Shown: positions 44,414 through 54,278, counted from the stretch's first letter. The stretch is 54,557 bases of DNA from Muribaculaceae bacterium Isolate-110 (HZI) (GCA_003762875.1 RIBL01000021.1:1-54557); one strand, 5' to 3'. Notes: generated from the letters alone by a model not told the origin. A program made the numbers and translations.

Positions 44414-44447
44414 AGGTTGTTTAATGGCATTTGTTATTAAACAACCT
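44414..44447 (+). terminator. Hairpin after the esterase gene
   Basis: AGGTTGTTTAAT (44414-44425) pairs perfectly with ATTAAACAACCT (44436-44447). The stem is A/T-rich; no long T-run follows. It separates the pectinase pair from the sigma-factor locus. Confidence 0.55.
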
Positions 44448-44505
44448 CTAGATATTGGCGTGGAGAGATATCCCACGCCAATGTTGTATCATGCCGCAGA
44501 AAATT

Positions 44506-44537
44506 TTTGGAAAATCAGCCTCTATGGGTTATCTTTG
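44506..44537 (+). promoter_or_regulatory. Promoter of the ECF sigma gene
   Basis: TTTG (44506-44509), exactly 20 nt, and TATCTTTG (44530-44537): a perfect match to the Bacteroidota housekeeping promoter. Transcription should start near 44544, which supports the sigma-factor start at 44565. Confidence 0.8.
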
Positions 44538-44564
44538 CTGCCATATTCGTCAAAAGATAGAATA

Positions 44565-45080
44565 ATGTCGGCATCTCATGAGGATGAAATAAGGTTTGAA
44601 CGATTGTTCCGTGACAATTATAAGCGGCTCTATCTCTATGCCCTCGACTGGGTAGAGGATGAGGAGCAGGCCAAAGATATTGTCGGGACACTCATGAGCG
44701 ACCTGTGGGCACAGCGTGACACTTGGCATCCCGACAACGAGGTGGCCTACATGTATGGCGCGCTGCGCAACAGATGCATAAGCCATCTGAAGAAAAATGT
44801 GCGCTATCGCGAGACACTCGAAGTGTATCTTCAGGAGAAGCTCTGTCTGATTGACGAGGACATTGATGTCCATGAAGAAAACCTTGCTCGCATGGAGCAG
44901 ATAATGGAGGCATTGTCACCGAGGACGCGTCTTATTGTGGAGAAATGCTATCTTGAAGGCTGCAAATATAAGGAAGTGGCCGAACTCCTGGACACGACCC
45001 CCGGCATGATACACAAACATATTAGTAAGGCTTTGGCGATATTCCGTAAAAAATTTCTGCATCGCGGGGGTACCGACTGA
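44565..45080 (+). CDS. ECF RNA polymerase sigma factor
   Basis: A 171-residue extracytoplasmic-function sigma factor. Region 2 (about 10-75) has F-E-R-L-F-R-D-N-Y and D-I-V-G-T-L-M-S-D-L-W; region 4 (about 110-165) has L-S-P-R-T-R and a final helix-turn-helix. I start at 44565, downstream of the promoter; the frame is open to 44424 but that region is the promoter. Directly followed by fecR and the SusC gene, which places it in the trans-envelope signalling class that responds to SusC ligand binding. Confidence 0.93.
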   Translation: MSASHEDEIRFERLFRDNYKRLYLYALDWVEDEEQAKDIVGTLMSDLWAQRDTWHPDNEVAYMYGALRNRCISHLKKNVRYRETLEVYLQEKLCLIDEDIDVHEENLARMEQIMEALSPRTRLIVEKCYLEGCKYKEVAELLDTTPGMIHKHISKALAIFRKKFLHRGGTD

Positions 45081-45115
45081 ACCGCCCGGTTGTCAACAAC
45101 AATGAAATAACTATT

Positions 45116-46216
45116 ATGAAAGAGGGCAGTGAACATGACATGGACACCCGCGATGATGACAATTTGCATCATGACGACGGACTGAATGACGATGAGCGTC
45201 TCATGCGGCATATGGTAGGGATGTCACATCGCAGAAAGACCTCATGCGTCGACCCTGACGATGCGTGGGAGTCGTTCAGGCGCGAAGTGATCATGCCTGA
45301 ACGGGAGCGTAAGCACCGCTTCGGTGTGCTCCATATGGCCTTGGCCACACTCTGCGGGGCAGCCGCCATGCTCGCCGTCGTGCTGGCTCTCGGACTCTGG
45401 CCCGGCAGGAGCGACATGGCCGGCCATGCTGTCGCGGGCGACTATATCGCGCTCAGTCATAAGGAGTCGCCCCGGCATGTGAGCCTGGAGACCGATGGCA
45501 GGGAGGACGTGCTTGATGCCACCGGGCCGATCTCGTTTGTGCCGGAGCCGGAGGTCGTCGCCACCGCTGAACGCTCTGACAAGTATCGTAAGATATCCAC
45601 GCCCCGAGGCATGGGCGTGAAAATCATACTGCCCGACAGCTCGGAAGTATGGCTCAATGCCGACAGCTATATCGAATTTCCCGAACGCTTCCGTAAGGGT
45701 GCACGCATGGTAGCCGTCAGCGGAGAAGTATTTTTCAAGATTACACCCGATGCTTCGTCGCCGTTCATTGTGAAATCCTCTCAGATAGATGTACGCGTGC
45801 TCGGGACCGAATTCAACTTCAACAACTACACACCCGACAACACCCAGGTGGCACTTGTCAGCGGCAAGGTGGAGATACTCTCGCCCGAAGGCTCCGGACT
45901 TGCCACGCTCTCGCCGGGCGAGGCGGCCGTGTGTGGCACTGACGGCACCGTGGAAGTGGAGAATGTCGACACTTACGCACTCACGCAATGGGTCGAGGGA
46001 TTTTTCTATTTTGACGATGTGCCGCTGATAGATGTGCTGCGCGAGCTGGGCCGGTGGTACAACATGGGAGTCGTGTTTCACAACCGCGAAGTGATGACCA
46101 AGAAAGTCCACTTCTCGGCCATGCGCGCCGAACCCGTGGAACTCGCAATCGAAAGCCTTAACCGGCTGAATGTTGCCGAAATCAAAGTGGCGGGTCATGA
46201 CATTGTTGTTGATTGA
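45116..46216 (+). CDS. FecR-family anti-sigma factor
   Basis: A 366-residue inner-membrane protein. The cytoplasmic N-terminus is acidic with many D and H residues; one membrane helix spans about 70-92; the periplasmic FecR domain (about 160-260, with P-D-S-S-E-V-W-L-N-A-D-S and V-S-G-E-V-F-F-K) is followed by a C-terminal DUF4974-type domain. It should hold the sigma factor and pass the signal from the SusC STN domain. Confidence 0.93.
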   Translation: MKEGSEHDMDTRDDDNLHHDDGLNDDERLMRHMVGMSHRRKTSCVDPDDAWESFRREVIMPERERKHRFGVLHMALATLCGAAAMLAVVLALGLWPGRSDMAGHAVAGDYIALSHKESPRHVSLETDGREDVLDATGPISFVPEPEVVATAERSDKYRKISTPRGMGVKIILPDSSEVWLNADSYIEFPERFRKGARMVAVSGEVFFKITPDASSPFIVKSSQIDVRVLGTEFNFNNYTPDNTQVALVSGKVEILSPEGSGLATLSPGEAAVCGTDGTVEVENVDTYALTQWVEGFFYFDDVPLIDVLRELGRWYNMGVVFHNREVMTKKVHFSAMRAEPVELAIESLNRLNVAEIKVAGHDIVVD

Positions 46217-46329
46217 ATTGTAGAAAAAATCATATAAATTCAAATATTTTCATATAATAGGGGGTACTGATTCTATGAAATGGTTGTCTTTTAAGAAAAA
46301 TTATACATCAACCATTATCATTTTATCAC

Positions 46330-49300
46330 ATGCCAACCAAATCAATCAAAAATCACAGCCTATTCGGAATGTTAAGGCTGGTGGGACTGTTGATGTGCCT
46401 GTTCATGCTAAGCCCTGCGCATGCATCGGCTCAGAAAAATATCGGCACTCCCATAACCTACAAGTGTGAGAACGAGAAGTTGTCAAAAGCTCTGAGCGAA
46501 GTGGAACGTCTCTCGGGCTACTATCGGCTACAGTATCTCAGCGAGGATGTGTCGCCCTATCGGGTGTCAGGATCATTTGATAAAGCTTCGGTTGAGACAG
46601 TCGTGACACAACTGCTGAAAGCGACACCTCTGCGCTACAGTGTCAACGGACGTTACATAGAGATTTACAATCCGAAGGGAAAGGCGGCGAAGACGTTCAG
46701 CGTCAGCGGTTCAGTCACCGACGAGGAGGGCGAGCCTCTGGTCGGGGCCATCATAGCCGTCAGCGGCACCGACTATGGTGCGATAGCGGATATGGACGGT
46801 AAATTTTCGCTCAAAATCAATACCGTCAAGCCCGTATTGTCGGTAAGTTATGTAGGCATGCTCACCTGCGACATTCCCGTGAGCGAGTCGGACGCCGGCA
46901 AGCCGCTCAGCGTGGTGCTGCGCCCCGCAGTCGAAATGATGAGCGAAGTCGTGGTCACAGGCTATCAGGAAATCAAGAAAGAAAAAATGACCGGCTCGGT
47001 AGCTACAGTCTCGTCGGCCAAACTCGAAGAACGCTATACCCAAAATCTTCTTGCCAATCTCGAAGGCCATGTGGCCGGTCTCTCCACCTATGGCGGAAAG
47101 CCTGTGATACGCGGTGCCGGCACACTCTACGGCTCTACGGCCCCGCTGCTTGTGGTCGACGGCATGCCCATAGAGGGGAGCATCGAAGATCTCAATCCCT
47201 ATGATATCGAGAGTGTCAACGTGCTCAAGGATGCCGCAGCGGCTGCTATCTACGGAGCGCGTGCCGCCAACGGTATCATAGTGATTACAACCAAGAACGC
47301 CAAGCGTGCCGGTAAGATTGACATTGATTTCGCCACCAATATCACCTGGTATGAGAAACGTAATGTCGATTATGCCGACAACTATTACATGACACCGGCC
47401 CAGCAGATAGCAGTGGAGAGTGACTATTGGGAGTATGCTTATATGAGCGGAGAGAAACCCAGCAGTGTCAGCAATATGGAGCGGGAATTGTCAAACGGTT
47501 ATTCAATATCGCCGCTTGAATATGCATATTATCAGTTGGCCAAGGGGGAAATTAACCGTAATCAGCTCGAAGCAACAAAAGCACTGTTGTCAAACAATAA
47601 TTTTGCCAAAGACCTTGCCGACAATATGCTACACCGTCAAGTGGTGCAGCAATACAACCTCTCTTTGCGACAGTCATCCGACAAAGCCCGCAATAATATC
47701 GTGGTCAACTATAAGCATGACAATGTTGGCAAGTATAATCACCACAACGACTGGTTTAACGTATATTACAAAGGCAGTTTTGATTTGGCCAAATGGCTCA
47801 CCGCGACAGTAAGCATCAATGGAGTGTATTCCAATGTTCAGGAATACGGCGGAGATTACTCTACCGAAAACATTTATGATCCTTTCGGCAATTTGCCATA
47901 TGTTTCGTATAAAAACGCTGACGGATCTACTCGTCCTTTCTATTATGGTGGCTATGGAAATGAATACACCCAATACTGGTCATTGCAGGACGGTATAGCC
48001 GACATGATAGTCAACCCCCGTCAGGAAGCACTTGATAATGTTCAGACCACACGTCGTCAGGAGATGCGCTATCATGCCGATCTGCTCTTTAAGATACTTC
48101 CCGGGCTTACGGCCGATGCCCAGTTTATCTATGAAGTCACAGCCAAACGCATGCGCAATTATGCCAACGAGAACAGTTGGTCGGCACGTAATATGAAAAA
48201 CGGTTATGCAATTTATAAAAATGGTAAGGTACAATATCTGACTCCTGAAAACGGAGGCATACTCAAGACCGAGAATGTCGACGGCAACTATTGGACTCTG
48301 CGCGGTCAGCTCAATTACACTCGTAAATTCTTTGACAAACACGAGATTTCAGCAATAGCCGGTACTGAGTTTCGTCAGACGAAAATATGGGGTGAGAAGC
48401 AGTTGCTCCTCGGTTATGACGACCAGCTTCAGACTTCGGCCAATCACACTGTTGACTTCAACGCTCTTAAAAATCTCGGATACTCGGCTCCTTACTGGAA
48501 GATAGGCACCTATTCGAGCCGTATCAGTTCTTATCAGTTTCAGCGCGACCAAGGTATAGTCCCCGAAGTGCGTCACCGTTATGCCTCAGGCTATTTCAAT
48601 GCGACATACACCTATGATGACCGTTACAATCTGTTTGGTTCATATCGTAAGGATTATGCCGATGTCTATGGACTTAATGCCAAGTTCCGCGGAAAACCGC
48701 TGTGGTCGGTCGGTGCAGGATGGAATATACATAAAGAAGACTTCATGCATGATTTCACTTATATTGATTTTCTCAAGTTGCGCTATTCATATGGTGTGAC
48801 CGGTAATATATATCAGGGAGCAACATCTTATATGACTGCCACTACAGGTCTGACCAACCACGATACAAATGTTCCTTATGGCGAAATCGGTTCGCCGGCC
48901 AATCCCAACCTCCGTTGGGAGCAGAACCGTACACACAATGTCGGTATAGATTTCAGTCTCTTTGACTATCGTTTGCGAGGCAATGTGGATTACTATCGTA
49001 AGGAAGGTCGTGACATATTCGGTAACAAACTGCTTGACACGACCACCGGTTTCAGTGCTATGAATGCGAACGTTGCTTCAATTCTCAATCAGGGTATTGA
49101 GTTCTCAGTCGGCTATGATTGGTTTCGTCCATCATATAAAAATGATTTCTCATGGACAACCAATGTGACGTTATCATACAATACCAATAAGGTGACATAT
49201 GTGGAGAATCCTCAGACCAGTGCGTATGGTCTTATTAACACTCCTTATAAAACAGGTTATCCTGTCAACACGCTGTGGATGCTCCAGTTTGCCGGTATTG

Positions 49301-49890
49301 ATGACACCCCGGGTTCGGAGGGACAGCAGCTATATTACAATGGTTATGGCGAAAAGGTGCACGAAGTGTATTTTTATGGTGATGCCGCCGCGCTTGCTTT
49401 TGGCGGACAGTCCGATCCCAAAGTGATTGTTGGCCTTGACAATCAGATGAAGTGGCGCGATTTCTCCATTGGGTTCCTGCTTGCCTATTATGGCGGTCAC
49501 AAAATGTTCTGCCTACCGTTCAGAGACAGATTTGAGGGCGACTTCTATGGGCCTGTAGCGTCTTATTATCTTGATAGCTGGACTCCTGATAACCCATCGG
49601 ATGTTCCTGCAATCGGTCAGTGGGCTCACTCCTCGTCCACGGATTCTGCACCGGATGTCTCAAGCCGCGCTCTTCATGATGCTGATTTCATCAAGTTTCG
49701 TAACATAGTGTTCGGTTATGATGTTCCCGTAAGCCTGCTTCGTCATCTTGGAGTCAACCGCTGTTCTCTACGATTCCAGATCAACGACCCCAAAGCCATT
49801 TGGACTAAAGACAAAACTGATTTCGACCCCGAGACAGGCGGTCTGCGTACACCATCAAGTTATGTGTTCGGACTCAACATCAACCTCTAA
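46330..49890 (+). CDS. SusC/RagA-family TonB-dependent receptor with STN domain
   Basis: A 1186-residue outer-membrane receptor with signal peptide. An STN secretin/TonB domain at about 40-115 is the signalling module, followed by a carboxypeptidase-regulatory-like domain (about 119-205, with V-S-G-S-V-T-D-E-E-G-E-P-L-V-G), the plug (about 210-330, with V-V-V-T-G-Y and L-V-V-D-G-M-P) and the C-terminal beta-barrel. It pairs with the SusD gene 12 nt downstream. STN and FecR together indicate positive feedback control by ligand. The substrate is not recognisable from sequence. Confidence 0.95.
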   Translation: MPTKSIKNHSLFGMLRLVGLLMCLFMLSPAHASAQKNIGTPITYKCENEKLSKALSEVERLSGYYRLQYLSEDVSPYRVSGSFDKASVETVVTQLLKATPLRYSVNGRYIEIYNPKGKAAKTFSVSGSVTDEEGEPLVGAIIAVSGTDYGAIADMDGKFSLKINTVKPVLSVSYVGMLTCDIPVSESDAGKPLSVVLRPAVEMMSEVVVTGYQEIKKEKMTGSVATVSSAKLEERYTQNLLANLEGHVAGLSTYGGKPVIRGAGTLYGSTAPLLVVDGMPIEGSIEDLNPYDIESVNVLKDAAAAAIYGARAANGIIVITTKNAKRAGKIDIDFATNITWYEKRNVDYADNYYMTPAQQIAVESDYWEYAYMSGEKPSSVSNMERELSNGYSISPLEYAYYQLAKGEINRNQLEATKALLSNNNFAKDLADNMLHRQVVQQYNLSLRQSSDKARNNIVVNYKHDNVGKYNHHNDWFNVYYKGSFDLAKWLTATVSINGVYSNVQEYGGDYSTENIYDPFGNLPYVSYKNADGSTRPFYYGGYGNEYTQYWSLQDGIADMIVNPRQEALDNVQTTRRQEMRYHADLLFKILPGLTADAQFIYEVTAKRMRNYANENSWSARNMKNGYAIYKNGKVQYLTPENGGILKTENVDGNYWTLRGQLNYTRKFFDKHEISAIAGTEFRQTKIWGEKQLLLGYDDQLQTSANHTVDFNALKNLGYSAPYWKIGTYSSRISSYQFQRDQGIVPEVRHRYASGYFNATYTYDDRYNLFGSYRKDYADVYGLNAKFRGKPLWSVGAGWNIHKEDFMHDFTYIDFLKLRYSYGVTGNIYQGATSYMTATTGLTNHDTNVPYGEIGSPANPNLRWEQNRTHNVGIDFSLFDYRLRGNVDYYRKEGRDIFGNKLLDTTTGFSAMNANVASILNQGIEFSVGYDWFRPSYKNDFSWTTNVTLSYNTNKVTYVENPQTSAYGLINTPYKTGYPVNTLWMLQFAGIDDTPGSEGQQLYYNGYGEKVHEVYFYGDAAALAFGGQSDPKVIVGLDNQMKWRDFSIGFLLAYYGGHKMFCLPFRDRFEGDFYGPVASYYLDSWTPDNPSDVPAIGQWAHSSSTDSAPDVSSRALHDADFIKFRNIVFGYDVPVSLLRHLGVNRCSLRFQINDPKAIWTKDKTDFDPETGGLRTPSSYVFGLNINL

Positions 49891-49902
49891 ACAATTACTC
49901 TC

Positions 49903-51405
49903 ATGACGTTTAAGACATCGTTAAAGATAGCTGCCATCTTCGTGGCCTCAATGCTTTCGCTGCAATCATGCGAAAATTTCACCGATATCGATCAAAAGGG
50001 TATGAATCTTCTATCCAAGACATCAGACCTTGAACTGTTGCTCAATGGAGTATATTTTCTCGATTATGTCGATCTGGCGACTGTCAACGGGGATATGATT
50101 GACGGGTTTGAGTGTGGCTACATACCCTCCGAACTGGAGAAAACCACCAAATCAACACCTATCATTCTGCTTACTCTTGATGAGCAAGCACATTCTTCAG
50201 TGCTTCCTGTTACCAACAGTAATGACGGGTATTATAGCCGTTGTTACTCGGTGATAGGCCGTGTGTGCAATCCGATACTTTCGCTTGTCGATGAGGCTGA
50301 GGGCTCTCAGGAGCATAAAAATCGTCTTAAGGCTGAGGCCTATGCCATGCGGGCGTTCTTCGAGTATGCCGCTGCCCAGAAATATGCACGGGTCTATAAT
50401 CCCGCGACAGCCGATACTGAGATGTGTGTGCCCATTGTTCCGGAAAGCTGGGACATTCAGAATCCTACCACACAAAGCACTCAGAAAGAAGTGTATGCTC
50501 AGATCCTTTCCGACCTGGATAATGCTATAAGTCTTGATGCGCTTCCCGAAGTGGCGATTAACCGCATGCGTTTCTGTGCGGCAATGCCCTATGCGGTCAA
50601 GGCACATGTGCTTATGTCTATGCAAGATTATGACGGGGCTGCAATCGCAGCATCCGAGGCTTTGAAAAGAGGCAATGTGATCAATGATTATGCCGATTAT
50701 CTGGTAGATGATATGTCCACATATGGTTGTCCGATTACAAAGTTTGTCCCCGTTACTCCGTTGGATCTTGAAGAAAACTATTTTGCCTCATCCGCTCAGA
50801 TAAATTTTAACATTATCATGCCGGGAAGTGATAAAATGTTTGAGGATGGTTCTTATATGAGGGATAACCTGATAACAACCCTGTTGTCTGAAAGGGGCTC
50901 TTTCTTTCCTGATGATCTTGTTAGCGACTCATTGGAGATACTCAAAAGTAATGAGACTTATTATGGAGTTCCTTACAATGTGACCGATGACATAACATCA
51001 ACCCACAATCATACCGGTATAAAGACAACCCACATGTATCTGATATTGGCGGAATGTGCCATAAACAAGGGACGTATTGATGAAGCGATGGGGTATCTTG
51101 ACATGATACGTGTAAAACGTATCGCTGCCTCTCATTACCGTCCTCTTTTCGGCAATGTAACCACCCGGACGGAAGCTATAGCTGCCCTCAGGAGGACAGC
51201 ACACGGTGAGTATTGCTACTCGATATGGAATTTCATCACCTGCAAGCGGTGGACCATACTTGATGACTACAAGGAGACTCGTACAAGAGAACTTTTAGGC
51301 AAGACATACACACTCACGCCTGAGTCGGATATGTGGGTATTTCCATTCCCTGTCACTATAATATCACAGAACCCAAATATCAAGAATAACTATACAACAA
51401 AATAA
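49903..51405 (+). CDS. SusD/RagB-family substrate-binding lipoprotein
   Basis: A 500-residue surface lipoprotein with lipidated C23 (L-Q-S-C). TPR-type helices scaffold the ligand-binding face: Y-S-V-I-G-R-V-C-N, L-K-A-E-A-Y-A-M-R-A-F and Y-A-V-K-A-H-V-L-M-S-M are typical SusD segments. The C-terminal I-R-V-K-R-I and F-P-F-P-V are also family hallmarks. It forms the lid of the SusC pore. Upstream neighbour SusC, downstream TlpA-like lipoprotein. Confidence 0.93.
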   Translation: MTFKTSLKIAAIFVASMLSLQSCENFTDIDQKGMNLLSKTSDLELLLNGVYFLDYVDLATVNGDMIDGFECGYIPSELEKTTKSTPIILLTLDEQAHSSVLPVTNSNDGYYSRCYSVIGRVCNPILSLVDEAEGSQEHKNRLKAEAYAMRAFFEYAAAQKYARVYNPATADTEMCVPIVPESWDIQNPTTQSTQKEVYAQILSDLDNAISLDALPEVAINRMRFCAAMPYAVKAHVLMSMQDYDGAAIAASEALKRGNVINDYADYLVDDMSTYGCPITKFVPVTPLDLEENYFASSAQINFNIIMPGSDKMFEDGSYMRDNLITTLLSERGSFFPDDLVSDSLEILKSNETYYGVPYNVTDDITSTHNHTGIKTTHMYLILAECAINKGRIDEAMGYLDMIRVKRIAASHYRPLFGNVTTRTEAIAALRRTAHGEYCYSIWNFITCKRWTILDDYKETRTRELLGKTYTLTPESDMWVFPFPVTIISQNPNIKNNYTTK

Positions 51406-51439
51406 AAAAATATCATAACATTTCGTGATTAAAAGCATT

Positions 51440-52588
51440 ATGAAACATTTATTAATTCCTGCCTCTGCTCTTTTGTTGCTTATCGGGTGCTCGGCTCCAA
51501 AGAGTGACAATACATTTACCATCAACGGAACAGTCAATGGAGCTACTGATGGACAATTGGTCATTGCTTCAATCCATAACAGCATTGACGGTGTGGTCAA
51601 TGACACGGTTGAAATCCATGACGGTCACTTTACTTTCACAGGTGAAGTCGCTCCATACGGAGGCATTGCCTATATAACTTATGGCGAGGAGTCCGAGCCA
51701 TATAAGGGTGATAACATGACAAGTCTTTATTTTAGCCCTGGTGTGACAGATATAACCTTTGAGAAGGGCAAAGTAAATCAAGCCATGGTCTCAGGATCGC
51801 GTCAGCAGGAGATAGATGAAAGCCTCAATAAATTCTATGAAGAGTATTGGACGCGTCGAAATAAGCTCAAATCCGATTATGAACAAGGGCTTATATCTCA
51901 GGATGAGTATGAGAAACGAGAGCAGGCCGCAATTGGTGAATTTCCCGCCACACAGGCAAAGTATGTAGCCGAGAATCCTGATACATATTGGGCCTACAGG
52001 ATGCTATTATCATTATCATCCCGTTATGATGCCGAGAAGTGTGATTCGCTCTATACCCTTATCTCACCCGAGTTGAAGGCGGACGACAAAGAGCTTGCAG
52101 TTGCTATCGAAGCATGTCAGGCTACACAGCCAGGCAAGCCGGCTCCTGAGCTTAAAGGTCACGACCCTCTGAGAGACATTGATTTCAGCCTTGCGGATCT
52201 GAAAGGCAAATATGTAGTGATAGATTTCTGGGCCACATGGTGTAAAGGCTGTGTGATGGGATTGCCCCATATCAGAGAACTTTATGACAAGTATCACGAT
52301 AAAGGACTCGAAGTCCTGGCCATGTCGTCTGACTATGATGTCAATGTATGGAAGCAGTATATGGAGTCGCACGACATGAAGGACTACTATAATATCCTTG
52401 TGTTTGAGGATGCATCGACCGACAAATCGGGACGCATATTGAATGATTCCAATGATAACCGTCAGTCTCGTCGTTATAACGTCACATTCATTCCCCGCAC
52501 ATTTCTCATCGGTCCCGACGGTAACATCATAAGTGACCTCGAAGGAGAGGACCTTGACAAGAAACTTGTCGAGATATTCGGTGAGTAG
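51440..52588 (+). CDS. TlpA/ResA-like thioredoxin lipoprotein with DUF4369-type N-terminus
   Basis: A 382-residue lipoprotein (start at ATG 51440; the GTG at 51425 is not needed). Lipidated C17 (I-G-C). The N-terminal half resembles the DUF4369 beta domain (F-T-I-N-G-T-V-N-G-A). The C-terminal thioredoxin fold has F-W-A-T-W-C268-K-G-C271 and the cis-proline P-R-T-F-L near 345. It should reduce disulfides in the periplasm. These proteins often accompany SusCD pairs. The gene is 34 nt downstream of SusD. Confidence 0.92.
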   Translation: MKHLLIPASALLLLIGCSAPKSDNTFTINGTVNGATDGQLVIASIHNSIDGVVNDTVEIHDGHFTFTGEVAPYGGIAYITYGEESEPYKGDNMTSLYFSPGVTDITFEKGKVNQAMVSGSRQQEIDESLNKFYEEYWTRRNKLKSDYEQGLISQDEYEKREQAAIGEFPATQAKYVAENPDTYWAYRMLLSLSSRYDAEKCDSLYTLISPELKADDKELAVAIEACQATQPGKPAPELKGHDPLRDIDFSLADLKGKYVVIDFWATWCKGCVMGLPHIRELYDKYHDKGLEVLAMSSDYDVNVWKQYMESHDMKDYYNILVFEDASTDKSGRILNDSNDNRQSRRYNVTFIPRTFLIGPDGNIISDLEGEDLDKKLVEIFGE

Positions 52589-52660
52589 GCTTCTGATTCA
52601 GGAGTACGAACGATAACAGCTTCAAAAACATTCGTAATAACTCTTTACAGATATAAAGGG

Positions 52661-52761
52661 AGACAAAAGCCTCAAAAAGAGACAAAAGTTTTTTTGACAT
52701 CATTAAATGATTGGTTTATAATGAGATTAAAAAACTTTTGTTTCTTTTGAGGCTTTTGTCC
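52661..52761. repeat. ACAAAAG-type repeat as a near-perfect palindrome, copy E
   Basis: Two inverted copies (52661-52692 and about 52730-52761), each about 32 nt and nearly complementary, lie around a 37-nt loop between the convergent TlpA-like and M18 genes. T-runs flank the loop, so it can act as a terminator for both. Confidence 0.75.
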
Positions 52762-52789
52762 TTTTGTATCTCTTTAGTTGGGCAAGTGA

Positions 52790-54091
52790 TTATTCCGAGA
52801 AGAAAGTGCGGAAGGCGCGGACTGTGTAGGCCTGGTCGAGTGTCGAACCTGTCTCGCGCACCGAATGCATGGCCCAGAGAGCGTTGCCCATGTCGACACC
52901 GCGCAGGTCCATCTGGGCGGTGAGTATGTTGCCGAGGGTGGAGCCGCCGGGGACATCGCTGTGGTTGACAAATGTCTGGCAGGGCACTCCGGCTTTCTCG
53001 CAGATGGCTTTGAATACGGCCGACGAGTCTGCATCGGTCATGTATTTGCATCGGGCGTTGATTTTGATTACAGGGCCTCCGCCGACTACGGGATGGTTGG
53101 TGGGGTCGTATTTTTCGGCATAGTTGGGATGGAAAGCATGGGCATTGTCGGCCGAAATCATGAATGACGAGGCTATGGCGCGTGCAAAGTCTTCGTCATT
53201 TCCTCCGAGCGAGCGGGTGATGCGGCGGAGCATTTCGGCCAGTACGGGCGAGGCCGCGCCCTGCTTGGTGCCTGAGCCGGTCTCCTCATTGTCAAAGATA
53301 GCCATGACGCGGGTCTGTGGACATTTACCGGTAGCCGATAGCAGAGCCTCGAGAGCGGCGTGCACCATGCTCAGGTCATCGAGACGTCCCGACGAGACGA
53401 GTTCTTCGTTCATGCCTGTGAGGCAGGCCGGGGTGGTGTCGTAGAGCGAGAGGTCAAAGTCGAGTATATCCTCAAGGCGGCATTGCAGCTTTTCGGCCAC
53501 GAGTCGCAGCAGCAGGTTGTCGGCCTCGGCGCGCTCCTTGACGATACCTATCACGGGGAGCATGTCTTTCTGGGCTGAGAGACGGTTGCCCTCGTTGACA
53601 GCGCGGTTGAAGTGGATGGCAAGGTGAGGGATGGTGAGGAGCGGACGGTCAAACTTTACCAGCTCGCGGCGGGGATTGAGCGGGTCGTCGCTGCGCAGCA
53701 CCACACGTCCGGCTATCGAGAGCGGACGGTCAAACCATGTGTAGTATATAGGGCCTCCATACACCTCGACGTTGAGTTTCACGATGCCACCGTCCGATAT
53801 CATTTCGGGGTGGGGCTTGATGCGAAACGTGGGCGAGTCGCTGTGGGCGGCAATGATGCGAAATCCTGCCGACGGGGCTTCCTCGGCCACATCGACGGCA
53901 AAGACCGCACTGTCGTTTTTCACCATATAATATTTGCCTCCCGGCCTGATGTCCCAGGCTTGAGTTGGGTCGAGGCGTTCATATCCGGCAGCGTCGAGAC
54001 GGTTGGCTACGGTGAGCGCGGCGTAGAAATTCACCGGGCTTTGGTCGAGAAACTCCATGAGTCCCCGGGCTATTGTCTTGGTTTCTTGCAT
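52790..54091 (-). CDS. apeB: M18-family aminopeptidase
   Basis: A 433-residue cytoplasmic aminopeptidase of the aspartyl-aminopeptidase family. The metal-binding residues are in A-A-H-S-D-S-P-T, F-D-N-E-E-T-G-S and D-N-A-H-A-F-H-P. Length and motif order fit the bacterial M18 enzymes, which remove N-terminal acidic or hydrophobic residues from peptides. It is convergent with the SusCD locus and has its own promoter. Confidence 0.95.
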   Translation of the reverse strand: MQETKTIARGLMEFLDQSPVNFYAALTVANRLDAAGYERLDPTQAWDIRPGGKYYMVKNDSAVFAVDVAEEAPSAGFRIIAAHSDSPTFRIKPHPEMISDGGIVKLNVEVYGGPIYYTWFDRPLSIAGRVVLRSDDPLNPRRELVKFDRPLLTIPHLAIHFNRAVNEGNRLSAQKDMLPVIGIVKERAEADNLLLRLVAEKLQCRLEDILDFDLSLYDTTPACLTGMNEELVSSGRLDDLSMVHAALEALLSATGKCPQTRVMAIFDNEETGSGTKQGAASPVLAEMLRRITRSLGGNDEDFARAIASSFMISADNAHAFHPNYAEKYDPTNHPVVGGGPVIKINARCKYMTDADSSAVFKAICEKAGVPCQTFVNHSDVPGGSTLGNILTAQMDLRGVDMGNALWAMHSVRETGSTLDQAYTVRAFRTFFSE

Positions 54092-54122
54092 TGGGGTGGT
54101 GCGTTATTAAGGTAAGTATGCG

Positions 54123-54154
54123 CAAATCTAATCAAATTACTTCAATCCTGCAAT
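54123..54154 (-). promoter_or_regulatory. Promoter of apeB
   Basis: On the minus strand ATTG (54151-54154), 20 nt, and TAGATTTG (54123-54130), 32 nt before the start codon. Confidence 0.6.
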
Positions 54155-54246
54155 CCGGCGAGTCGAATTATCCCGGAGAATAATGTGTCGCTCCATGCCT
54201 GAGGATTCAAATAATCTCCTAACATCCAATATTTTTCATCTGTTTT

Positions 54247-54278
54247 ATTGTCAGAATGGAAAAATCTCGCTAATTTTG
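54247..54278 (+). promoter_or_regulatory. Orphan plus-strand promoter
   Basis: ATTG (54247-54250), exactly 20 nt, and TAATTTTG (54271-54278). No start codon and no ORF follow before the hairpin at 54336-54369. Confidence 0.6.
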
